Source of the DNA: Chitinophagaceae bacterium | GTDB lineage: Bacteria; Bacteroidota; Bacteroidia; Cytophagales; Cytophagaceae | DNA length: 50,201 nucleotides | Direction of reading: 5' to 3' | Assembly (NCBI GenBank): GCA_028288405.1 | Contig: JAQBNS010000090.1 | Span: forward strand, 1 to 50,201 | Shown: positions 44,201 through 50,201 of the stretch, in pieces | Numbering within the stretch: position 1 is the first letter of the stretch | Layout: every line of letters starts with the position of its first letter | Made by a program: the position numbers and the translations under genes | Notes under the pieces: generated by a model | Seen by the model: the letters and a program-made list of their open reading frames with translations, nothing else | Told to the model about the DNA's origin: nothing | Databases searched by the model: none

Positions 44201-46977
44201 CAGTTGGTACGCAGTATAGCATCCGTATTACGATACGCTTCATAAGGCAACACAGCGATTCCAAATATGAATCGAATGAGTACATCCCTTACCGAAGTAC
44301 CCACTTCAGACAAATGCGCTTTCAATGTCAGGTCAAGTGGTTTATGTATCAGCTGCCATGCCGCCGCCGCCATCACCGGCAACAAAATAATAAACGTCAC
44401 AGTGAGCGTCCAGAACCAAGGGAACGGTAAAACAGACCAACCCATTACTAATAACAGTACTAATGATACCGGTAATAAACTTCTTCGAATGTTATCAAAT
44501 ATTTTCCATCGGGATAAAGCGGAAAGTTTATTCGGTACCAAATGACCATTCGCTCCGGTAATAAAAGGCATCATCCAGGCCGCGATCTGCCAGTCTCCTC
44601 GTATCCATCGGTGGTAGCGTTTAATATCGGAGGTGTACTGAGCCGGACCGTCTTCATAAAGCATCACATCACTCAATAATCCGGAACGAGTGTAACAGCC
44701 TTCTAACAAGTCATGACTTAAAATGCGGTTTTCCTGAAATACACCATTTAGAGATTTTTCGAATACATCTACATCATAAATCCCTTTGCCAATAAATGAA
44801 CCTTCTTTAAATAAATCCTGGTATACATCAGAGGATAGTCTTGTATAAGGATCAATGCCGGATGTATTCCCTTGCATCTTCAGGTACAAAGACGCTGCGG
44901 ATTTTGAAATACCAGAACCTACGCGCGGTTGCAAGATACCATAGCCGTCGGTTACTCGTTTGAGTTCCTCATTATAAATGGGATGATTGAGTGGATGTGC
45001 CATGGTTGCAATGAACTTCCATGCGGCTTCTCTCGGCAGCTGGGTATCAGAGTCCAGCGTAATGACGTATTTGATATTGGTCAGTATATCGTAATTACCA
45101 ATCACTGTTGAAAATTCTCCTTTACTGCGTCCGCGCAGCAAGGCATTTAAGGCAGCCAGCTTTCCTCTTTTACGTTCATAACCCATCCATTTCTCTTCCG
45201 CATTGTTCCATGTTCTGGAACGGTGAAATAAAAAGAAGATGTCTTCAGAAGATTGTTTGTAATGTTCATTCAATGCATCGATCCGAAGGCTGACTAACTT
45301 TAATAAATCCTGATCCTCCGGCATGTGTTCCAAAGAGGCATCAGAGAAGTCAGTCAATAGACCATAATGCAACTGTTTTTCTCTATTAGCCAGAAAACGA
45401 ATTTCTAAGGACTCTATCAATTCTTCTATGTAAGCAGCGCTCGAAAGCATGGTCGGAATAACGATGAGTGTACGATACTCAATTGGTATACCTTTGGAAA
45501 AATCGAGGCGGGGTAAAAATGTTGGCTTTACCAAAAGTGTAGCCCACCAGTTCACCAAAGAAACTGACAATTGTGCCGCTCCGGAAATCGATAATACGGC
45601 AACAAATATCAATGTCCATACACTATGCATTCCATAGGTATAGGCCAACCAAAACATGCTCCCTGCTACAAGCAGTGTGCAGCAAGTAAACGCTAAGAGA
45701 TACAAGAATACAGGGATACGTGAAGCAGCACGAATCAATTTGTGTCTGATTGTAAACCTTCTGCTTGTAACTTGTTCCGTTTGCTTCAGTCCCTTATCGA
45801 TAAGGTAATAGCCTACGTGCTGTTCTCTGTCAGATACTTTATGTGCCGTGTTGTTTTTTTCTGTTAAGGACAGTACATGCAAAGCCACTTCTGTTTCTGT
45901 AAAAGCAGAAGCTTTTGAAATGGATTCTACCACATGCCTGTATCGATCGCGCGTTGCGAAATCCATCAAAGGATAGATGCCGGTGATGTCTTGTTTTAAA
46001 ACCTGTTCTACACTGCTGAGTGCTTCCACAAAGTCTCGCCAGTCTGTTGCTCCCAGTAAGCGCAGTGTACCAATGCTGTTGCGCACCGATACCTGATCGG
46101 AAGCTTGTTTTTGATTTTCCTGCCTCACCAGTTCATTACTGCTGAGACCTAATCCGGAAAGTTGTTGTTCCATCCAACTCAACGGCAACGCCAATGCAGG
46201 GCCCTTACCTTGCAACTTGCGCGTAAAACCTGCTACGAAAGGGCTATCCAACAAAGGTCTGGAGCGAGCCATATCTGCAATGGTAAGAATCAAGTCTCCA
46301 GGTTCGTCCTGTAAGGTCGTCATCATTTTATCTGCCCAATAATCAGCCAGATTATGATCGATCATGTCTAATGCAATCTTACCGGATACTCTACGCAGGT
46401 TTTCAATGACAGCCAATCGCAGCATAATGGGTATGGCCCACAACTCACCGAGTGTAAGAATTTCACAGCTTTGATAAGCGGTAAGAAAACCGTTCAGACT
46501 TTTTACATCTACCCTTCCATCACTGTGTGAAATAATTTCCAGTACAATATCATAGACGCGAGGTAAACCTTTTGAGATGCCATTGGCCAGACAAGGTAGT
46601 CCTTCGCTATAGCCCTTGGGTAAATGTTTTCGTGCAATGACGACTTGTTCTTCAATCAGGTAAAAATTGTCGAGCAGCCATTCTCCCCCTGGTGTAATCG
46701 TCTTGCCAGCTCTAATACTTTCTACCAGAAGATTGCGCACTTCGAGTAGTGTCTTTTCATTGTCATCCAATCGCTTCAGCAATTGGTCGGCAGCATGTTT
46801 TTTCAATAACTTATGTGAACCGGCCACAATTTTACCATGCAATTCCATTTGGTCTGAATTGTAGAGTTCAGAACGAAAAGGTTCATCGTTGGTATAATTG
46901 CGAATAGCATGTCCCCTCAGGAAATAAATGCGCAAACGCGACAACATGTCGAAAACAGTATTGGCAGTAGCCTTCAT
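38275..46977 (-). CDS. Cyclic beta-1,2-glucan synthase-like protein (GT84 + GH94 domains)
   Basis: The 2900-residue protein has the length and order of NdvB/Cgs proteins. A cytoplasmic N-terminal region is followed by membrane helices near 420-465. The glycosyltransferase domain has VITLDSDTQLP near 640 and RYHRWIRGDWQIA downstream; more helices lie at about 840-880 and 960-1000. A glycoamylase-like domain starts around 1440 (RGVPWGISESGYN, then VNSYMVHHQGMGFLSLA), followed by GH94 sandwich domains and a C-terminal GH94 phosphorylase-like domain with GSGDWNDGMDQVG near 2580. In proteobacteria these enzymes initiate, elongate and cyclise periplasmic beta-1,2-glucans. It is monocistronic. A linear-glucan or phosphorylase activity is an alternative. 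Confidence 0.92.
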   Translation of the reverse strand: MKATANTVFDMLSRLRIYFLRGHAIRNYTNDEPFRSELYNSDQMELHGKIVAGSHKLLKKHAADQLLKRLDDNEKTLLEVRNLLVESIRAGKTITPGGEWLLDNFYLIEEQVVIARKHLPKGYSEGLPCLANGISKGLPRVYDIVLEIISHSDGRVDVKSLNGFLTAYQSCEILTLGELWAIPIMLRLAVIENLRRVSGKIALDMIDHNLADYWADKMMTTLQDEPGDLILTIADMARSRPLLDSPFVAGFTRKLQGKGPALALPLSWMEQQLSGLGLSSNELVRQENQKQASDQVSVRNSIGTLRLLGATDWRDFVEALSSVEQVLKQDITGIYPLMDFATRDRYRHVVESISKASAFTETEVALHVLSLTEKNNTAHKVSDREQHVGYYLIDKGLKQTEQVTSRRFTIRHKLIRAASRIPVFLYLLAFTCCTLLVAGSMFWLAYTYGMHSVWTLIFVAVLSISGAAQLSVSLVNWWATLLVKPTFLPRLDFSKGIPIEYRTLIVIPTMLSSAAYIEELIESLEIRFLANREKQLHYGLLTDFSDASLEHMPEDQDLLKLVSLRIDALNEHYKQSSEDIFFLFHRSRTWNNAEEKWMGYERKRGKLAALNALLRGRSKGEFSTVIGNYDILTNIKYVITLDSDTQLPREAAWKFIATMAHPLNHPIYNEELKRVTDGYGILQPRVGSGISKSAASLYLKMQGNTSGIDPYTRLSSDVYQDLFKEGSFIGKGIYDVDVFEKSLNGVFQENRILSHDLLEGCYTRSGLLSDVMLYEDGPAQYTSDIKRYHRWIRGDWQIAAWMMPFITGANGHLVPNKLSALSRWKIFDNIRRSLLPVSLVLLLVMGWSVLPFPWFWTLTVTFIILLPVMAAAAWQLIHKPLDLTLKAHLSEVGTSVRDVLIRFIFGIAVLPYEAYRNTDAILRTNWRMIVSRKKLLQWTPSASPAFSDHGIWSAYYTMWMSPLLGVVFTVWLAYTHPLALGVASPMLVLWLLAPAIAWRISIPEAEEDLSLPEDQTVFLHKSARRTWSFFEQFVTAEENWLPPDNFQEQPVPVIAHRTSPTNMGLALLSNLTAYDFGYISGGELIVRCDHTLQTMMKLERYQGHFYNWYDTVSLLPLQPRYVSTVDSGNLVGHLLTLRQGLLTLSNQPVVTARIYEGLITTASIIWDLSKGQHIEQIESIQALLHVAANDSDRLLSNEKKYLEELYSLTKILVAHQTETSTPFYKWIVRLAVQVQQQYDEVIQFNSWLQLGIIPERFNELHILDGIPSLQSMEATTDLALRHIKQYEEQNLSIQEKEWLESLRYCLLKTNSIAAERLIVLNTLTQQCELLSDIEYEFLYVKSTGLLRIGFNVDEQRKDNSFYDLLASEARLGIFVAIAQGKLPQESWFALGRLLTNSGGDPILLSWSGSMFEYLMPQLVMPSFENTLLHQTSKATVKRQIEYAAQRGVPWGISESGYNMVDANLNYQYRAFGVPGLGLKRGLEEDLVIAPYACMMALMVSPAKACDNLQELSAQGFEGEYGFYEAIDYTASRLPRGKSYSLVNSYMVHHQGMGFLSLAYVLLNKPMQQRFSAELRFQATLLLLQERIPRATLFYAHTADLVETHTNETDLQVRRINTPNTVLPEVQLLSNGRYQAMITNSGAGYSRWKDISVTRWREDATKDDHGIFCYIKDISTGNFWSNTHQPTLQPAKSYEAIFSQGHVEFRRHDHGIDTHTEIIVSPEDDTEMRKIRLTNRTPSVKVLEITSYTEVVMASQASDEAHPAFSNLFVQTEIVPEHKAIFCTRRARSSDEVPPWMFHLMEVRGATVEAVSYETDRMQFIGRGNTIAHPQALDAATLSGKHGSVLDPVLAIRYRISIKPNQTATVDLIYGISETKEGCESLMQKYRDQHLKNRAFELSWTHSQVLLRQLNATESDTQLYDRLAASVIYANPALRADSQVLQSNLRGQSSLWSHSVSGDLPIVLLHVYDTESMDLVKQMIQAHAYWRLKGLAVDLVIWNEDYGSYRQLLQDQILGLITADAANSNHQAYSKPGAIFVKSADQLSSEDRILFESVARVIIHDNKGTLAEQISKHINEKALPLLLDTKPLTAEHIAGTLELPKDLLFFNETGGFTKDGKAYKIKIAQHQTTPAPWVNVIANPDFGSVISENGSAYTWAINAHEYRLTPWSNDPVSDVGGEAFYLRDEETGMFWSPSSFPVQGASPYIVTHGFGYSTFEHEEQGLISETTTFVDKETSIKFIVIKIKNKSGRERKLSATGYLEVTLGDVRSKTNMHIISEYNSNNGALLFRNRYNSAFSDRVMFFKVEGVRQSFTTDRLEFIGKNKTLKDPKALYRSKLSGRIGAGMDTCAALQVKFDLLDGEEKEIIFQMGNEINSQSAHAVIFKFANPQAVAESLRKVKEYWEETVSAVQVTTPDVALNTLANGWLTYQTIACRIFARSGFYQSGGAFGFRDQLQDVLALLHTQPSLARQQILLSASRQFVEGDVQHWWHPPEGRGVRTRCSDDMLWLPFVTSRYLAATSDETLLNTQVGFLESRLLLPEEETLYDLPVSGNISDSLYEHCVRAITHSLHFGVHGLPLIGSGDWNDGMDQVGHKGKGESVWLAFFLYDVLVNFEKVAIQQGDHLFAERCVKEAATLQHNIEASSWDGEWYKRAYFDDGTALGSKENTECRIDAIAQSWSVLSGAAPKDRREMAIASMDKYLVRRDLRLIQLLDPPFNVDGMNPGYIKGYVPGVRENGGQYSHAAIWALMAFAAMGDREKVWELFSMVQPLSHADNAASSKIYKVEPYVMAADVYANESHEGRGGWTWYTGSSGWMYQFITGSLLGMEVHRGHLVFNPCFPVDWPSVHIDYRYGKSMYRMTVHQVYAAESYWKMGETTGKGNSIPLVDDSQEHVVEVFITIAK

Positions 46978-47330
46978 AGTAAATAGTGGAAAGGCTTCGG
47001 CTTAACAAAGAATCAAGTACAACTCAGTAGATCAAGTTGTAGATCTTTTCGATTTAGGAGAAAGAGCCAGTAAGAATAAAAGAATTCTGAAATGAATGTC
47101 GAATGAAGACAATCTCAACAGTATTGATGTGCTCGTGTAGGTGAGATTATTCCATTAATATAGCTAAAATCAACCGATATTCAATCTTTCCATTTTATCG
47201 CCAACCCATCTAGCTAGTGGTGACACTGTTGGTCAATCAAAGCCCTTCGGTTGCTTCATATATCACATAAACGAGTCGTTTAATAAGCATTCTATGTATA
47301 TAGCATACGCAACAACAAATTATTAAAAAT
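46978..47330. other. 353-base divergent intergenic region
   Basis: It lies between the divergent glucan synthase and D-lactate dehydrogenase genes and should contain both promoters. I see no ORF with coding character and no RNA gene. The only symmetrical element is TAAACGA-G-TCGTTTA at 47268-47282, about 50 bases before ATG 47331; arms of seven are expected by chance in a window this size, so an operator role is speculative. Confidence 0.6.
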
Positions 47331-48323
47331 ATGAAAGTAGCCATATATAGCAGTAAGGCCTTTGAAGAAGTTTACCTGGAAAAATCAAATGACAGTAAAC
47401 ATGAATTGTATTTTATCAAAGAATCTCTTTCTGTAGAAACAGCAAGCCTTTCACAAGGTTGTGAAAGTATCGCCGTGTTTACTAATGATGATGTCTCTTC
47501 AAAAGTTCTGGATAAATTAAACCATATCGGTGTGCGTCATATCGCCGTGAGAGCAGCAGGATACGATCAGGTAGATCTGAAAAAAGCTACTGAATTAAAA
47601 ATGAACGTAGCGAATGTACCGGAGTACTCTCCTTACGCGATTGCTGAATATGCGATTGCCATGATGCTGACGTTGAATCGAAAAATTATTCGGGCAGACC
47701 ATCAGGTAAAAGACTTCAATTTTTCATTGAATGAATTAATTGGATTTGATCTGCACGGAAAAACAGTAGGTATCGTTGGTGTGGGGAAAATCGGTGCCAT
47801 TGTTGCTAAGATACTTCATGGATTCGGTTGTCAAATTTTAGGAGTGGACATCCGGCCTAATCAAGAGCTAACGGAGCAATACGGTTTGCGTTATACCACT
47901 TTAAAAGAATTGTGTAGTGAAGCAGACATTATATCCATACATGCTCCATTGACACTTGAAACAAAATACCTGATCAATAAAAGCTCTTTGTCTCTTATGA
48001 AAAAAGGAGTCATGATCATCAATACGAGCAGAGGTGCGCTATTGAATACCAGCGATGCCATAGATGCTCTGAAAGAAGGCAAAATAGGTTACCTCGGCCT
48101 CGACGTGTATGAAAAAGAAAAAGGAATGTTCTTTTCTGATCATTCTCATGAAATCATGCAAGATGATTTATTTTCACATTTGCTCACGTTCAAAAATGTA
48201 CTCGTTACCGGGCATCAGGCTTTTTTGACCGAGAATGCATTGAAGAATATTGCAGATGCTACAATCTATAACCTGGATTGCTGGGCGACAGGGGAAGCTT
48301 CAAAGTATGAATTGATTCATTAG
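47331..48323 (+). CDS. ldhA: D-lactate dehydrogenase (2-hydroxyacid dehydrogenase family)
   Basis: The 330-residue protein resembles E. coli LdhA along its whole length: MKVAIYSSKAFEEVYL, VRAAGYDQVDL, EYAIAMMLTLNRKI, FSLNELIGFDLHGKTVGIVGVGKIG (split at the Rossmann GxGxxG), INTSRGALL and the catalytic His295 in TGHQAFLT. It reduces pyruvate to D-lactate with NADH in fermentative or redox-balancing metabolism. It stands alone and converges with the next gene at a 15-base gap. Confidence 0.9.
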   Translation: MKVAIYSSKAFEEVYLEKSNDSKHELYFIKESLSVETASLSQGCESIAVFTNDDVSSKVLDKLNHIGVRHIAVRAAGYDQVDLKKATELKMNVANVPEYSPYAIAEYAIAMMLTLNRKIIRADHQVKDFNFSLNELIGFDLHGKTVGIVGVGKIGAIVAKILHGFGCQILGVDIRPNQELTEQYGLRYTTLKELCSEADIISIHAPLTLETKYLINKSSLSLMKKGVMIINTSRGALLNTSDAIDALKEGKIGYLGLDVYEKEKGMFFSDHSHEIMQDDLFSHLLTFKNVLVTGHQAFLTENALKNIADATIYNLDCWATGEASKYELIH

Positions 48324-48338
48324 TAAAATCATTTGAAT

Positions 48339-49013
48339 CTACTCGCCTGTTTGCCTATGTGGCGCATTCACTTTCTTTGATTGAGAAGAACCCATTTGTC
48401 TCAGGTAAACAGATAAAAAGATAATAGCAAAGACAGAAAGAAATTCACTTTGCCAATTTTGAAAAGATTCAAACCAAAGTCTGCTGGAAGAACCGTAGTG
48501 TAAGAATGTTTCCAATGGCTTATGTTTTAAATGTTGCTCTAAATTATAATTCAACCAGCTACCGTACCAATGCAGGATAAAAGAAAGCAAGTAAAGAGTA
48601 AGTAATGCAATCGATAAAGAATGCTTATACAGGCCCAACCATATTCCACCTTTTTTTACCGGCCAAGGTGAATGGCTGTGAGGTATGAGTTCCGATGGAT
48701 CTACAATGGGTTCATCACAGGATTTAGATTCGGAAGAACCTTTTTGTCTGAGGAAAATAGTCAGAATAACAAACAATGCCATTTGCAAAAATTCACTTTC
48801 CCAATTTTCGAATGTCGCTTGTATAAAATGTCCGCTGTGAAGATAATAGCCATAAGTAACAGGAGATTGTTTGTAATCACTCAAAAAATCATTGAACTCT
48901 ATCCAGCCGTTATAACTTTGGCCAAACAAAGAGATGATAAATAGAAACAAGAAGACCAGAATCAGTCCATTTTTGTATACGTAAGAATACTCTTTCTTTT
49001 TGATTGAAAACAT
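48339..49013 (-). CDS. DUF6766-like membrane protein with internal duplication
   Basis: The 224-residue protein has four membrane helices in two similar halves. FENWESEFLQMALFVILTIF followed by LRQKGSSESK in the first half aligns with FQNWQSEFLSVFAIIFLSVY and LRQMGSSQSK in the second; each half begins with a helix and a loop with Y-x-H or H-Y-G. This matches the DUF6766 layout. Function is unknown. Confidence 0.8.
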   Translation of the reverse strand: MFSIKKKEYSYVYKNGLILVFLFLFIISLFGQSYNGWIEFNDFLSDYKQSPVTYGYYLHSGHFIQATFENWESEFLQMALFVILTIFLRQKGSSESKSCDEPIVDPSELIPHSHSPWPVKKGGIWLGLYKHSLSIALLTLYLLSFILHWYGSWLNYNLEQHLKHKPLETFLHYGSSSRLWFESFQNWQSEFLSVFAIIFLSVYLRQMGSSQSKKVNAPHRQTGE

Positions 49014-49146
49014 ATCAGCAGACTAAAACAGGTACAAGATAACTTCTTGTATACTCACAACATCCAAATTTTATACCAGTAAAGTGTATCGTCATAGGAC
49101 AGGCATTATTATTGAATGATGCCTGGCAACATCCTTTACCGATCTT

Positions 49147-49548
49147 ATGACTGTTTCCATTCAACTCGCATGGTTATTCTTATTGGCCTTACCTATCGCC
49201 TGTGTCGCCTGGACAGTGACTCACGAGGAAGTATTCCGTGAGCCCCGGGAGTATTGTGTGCGCTGGAGTCAGGAAGGTAAAACCATATGGAAAAGGAAAT
49301 TTTTCTATCTCTTTACCTGTGAATACTGTTTTAGCCATTACGTGACCATTGGTTTTCTGTTTTTAACGGAGTATCACTTGCTGTTAACAGACTGGAGAGG
49401 TTATATTATAGCAGGCTTTGCCTTGGTATGGATAGCCAATGCTTATATGAGTTTGTATGCTTTATTGAGGCAAGGAATCGTAAGAGAAAAAACGGAAATC
49501 AAAGTGCTGCAAAAACAGTCTGAGGAAGAAGAAACAGCCATGAGATAA
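49147..49548 (+). CDS. Small membrane protein with C-x-x-C motif
   Basis: The 133-residue protein has hydrophobic helices at about residues 5-22, 62-77 and 87-107. Between them FTCEYCFSHYV carries a C-x-x-C pair followed by His, reminiscent of DUF1360-type proteins, though I am not certain of the family. The C-terminus is a charged helix. A weak hairpin (GGGAA/TTCCC) follows the stop. Confidence 0.65.
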   Translation: MTVSIQLAWLFLLALPIACVAWTVTHEEVFREPREYCVRWSQEGKTIWKRKFFYLFTCEYCFSHYVTIGFLFLTEYHLLLTDWRGYIIAGFALVWIANAYMSLYALLRQGIVREKTEIKVLQKQSEEEETAMR

Positions 49549-49651
49549 ATTAGGGGAACTTATTCCCTATTGGGCGTATATTTTTCTCCTTTGATACAAA
49601 CAATTGATTTATTTTTTTGTTAAAAGGATTTACTATTGATAACTTCGAATC

Positions 49652-50201
49652 ATGAGTAAGTCTCCCAAAAATATAGGCAGTATGCTTTGCCTGGATATTT
49701 ATCTTTCTTCCTGTAGTGAAGAAGAACAAGCGAAGCTTTGCCGCAAAATAAAACCAACGAATTACAGGCTGCATCCTCTATCGTCCGGAGATATTTACAG
49801 CCATTACATGCATCAATTGACGACCACAGAAAAAAAGAAAAGCGATTTACAAGTATTACTTCAATTTCAAAACAAATCCAACTGGGTCATCAACCTGGAA
49901 GAAATTTTACAGAATGATTACTACACGCTTGTTTTAACGGACGTCAACCAAATCATACAATGGGCAAACAAAACTTTTCCTGCGATGACCGGCTATCCAT
50001 TGAATTATGCTATAGGAAAGTCTCCGCGTTTTTTACAGGGAGAAAACACTTCTGAGGAAACAAGAAAAAGAATCAGACAGCAATTAAAATTCAGTAAACC
50101 CTTTACAGAGACGATTGTCAACTACAGAAAAAATAAAGAAGAATACCATTGCAAAGTAACGGTCTATCCAATAGCTAACGATAAACAGGAGGTCACTCAT
50201 T
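49652..50201 (+). CDS. LOV-like PAS-domain signalling protein, N-terminal part (3' end outside window)
   Basis: ATG 49652 opens a frame that runs to the window edge (183 residues visible). Residues about 90-180 form a PAS domain of LOV type: TGYPLNYAIGKSPRFLQGE, then SKPFTETIVNYRKNKEEYHCKV. The position of the photoactive Cys in G-R-N-C-R-F-L-Q is Pro125 here, so a classical flavin-cysteinyl photocycle is not possible. Residues 1-85 have no recognised domain. A kinase or other output probably follows outside the window. Confidence 0.8.
   Translation, partial: MSKSPKNIGSMLCLDIYLSSCSEEEQAKLCRKIKPTNYRLHPLSSGDIYSHYMHQLTTTEKKKSDLQVLLQFQNKSNWVINLEEILQNDYYTLVLTDVNQIIQWANKTFPAMTGYPLNYAIGKSPRFLQGENTSEETRKRIRQQLKFSKPFTETIVNYRKNKEEYHCKVTVYPIANDKQEVTH

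Noticed and set aside
38275..46977. Numerous plus-strand ORFs of 60-90 codons across the giant gene
   Set aside because: All are antisense shadows of the 2900-residue minus-strand gene and show no domain or start context.
47268..47282. TAAACGA-G-TCGTTTA as a ldhA operator
   Set aside because: Seven-base arms are expected a few times by chance in 50 kb and the site does not match a known redox-regulator motif.

Overview
The window looks like chromosomal DNA from a member of the Bacteroidota, probably a Cytophaga/Chitinophaga-type environmental bacterium; the species cannot be named from sequence alone. Evidence: starts lack Shine-Dalgarno sequences, promoters fit the Bacteroidota TTTG-N19-TAnnTTTG form, and many families are typical of the phylum (GbsR-type regulators, an ECF sigma factor overlapping an anti-sigma-like/beta-barrel protein, DUF5777, ORF6N proteins, DUF5982/Omp85 proteins, PAS-rich kinases). 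No rRNA, tRNA, IS element, phage or CRISPR array was seen.

Layout. 1-2370: end of a GH3-type amido synthetase, a dipeptide epimerase and an AT-rich orphan. 2451-6540: a GbsR-type regulator with two matching operators (CTTTCA-N8-TGAAAG), then a membrane-protein operon with two small paralogues, a membrane gene broken by one in-frame TAG, a TIGR01777 SDR protein, a four-helix protein and an MBOAT/wax-synthase-like acyltransferase. 6826-10379: a lipoprotein and a hybrid histidine kinase whose N-terminus matches the plant ethylene-receptor copper site. 10423-11141: a decayed ORF6N fragment and an intact ORF6N gene. 11284-12492 (minus): a flippase-like protein. 12600-14637: ECF sigma factor and partner. 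14657-25142: ten tightly packed genes (nucleotidyltransferase, two B12-type radical SAM enzymes, two methyltransferases, two GT-C membrane glycosyltransferases, and an embedded cytochrome/YceI/DUF5777 trio). 25281-25790: second ORF6N gene. 25920-31782: small proteins, an Omp85-type barrel, an Old Yellow Enzyme, a secreted Tyr/Gly/His-rich protein, a response regulator and a cation/proton antiporter. 32032-38194: a CheB-CheR-PAS-kinase, a kinase with 21 tandem 21-residue coiled-coil repeats, and a 36-residue Lys-rich protein. 38275-46977 (minus): a 2900-residue cyclic beta-1,2-glucan synthase-like protein. 47331-50201: D-lactate dehydrogenase, two membrane proteins and the start of a LOV-like PAS protein.

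The strongest unexplained signal is in the ORF6N loci. The two intact genes and the relic each carry a long inverted repeat (35, 39 and 29 bp) centred on the same base, the first base of the codon after the conserved Gln (codon 66 in the intact genes). The arms differ in sequence, so it is the palindromic form, not the sequence, that is shared. Second are the regulator/operator/acyltransferase operon and the radical SAM/glycosyltransferase cluster, both of which look like coherent envelope-lipid or glycoconjugate pathways without an obvious known product.
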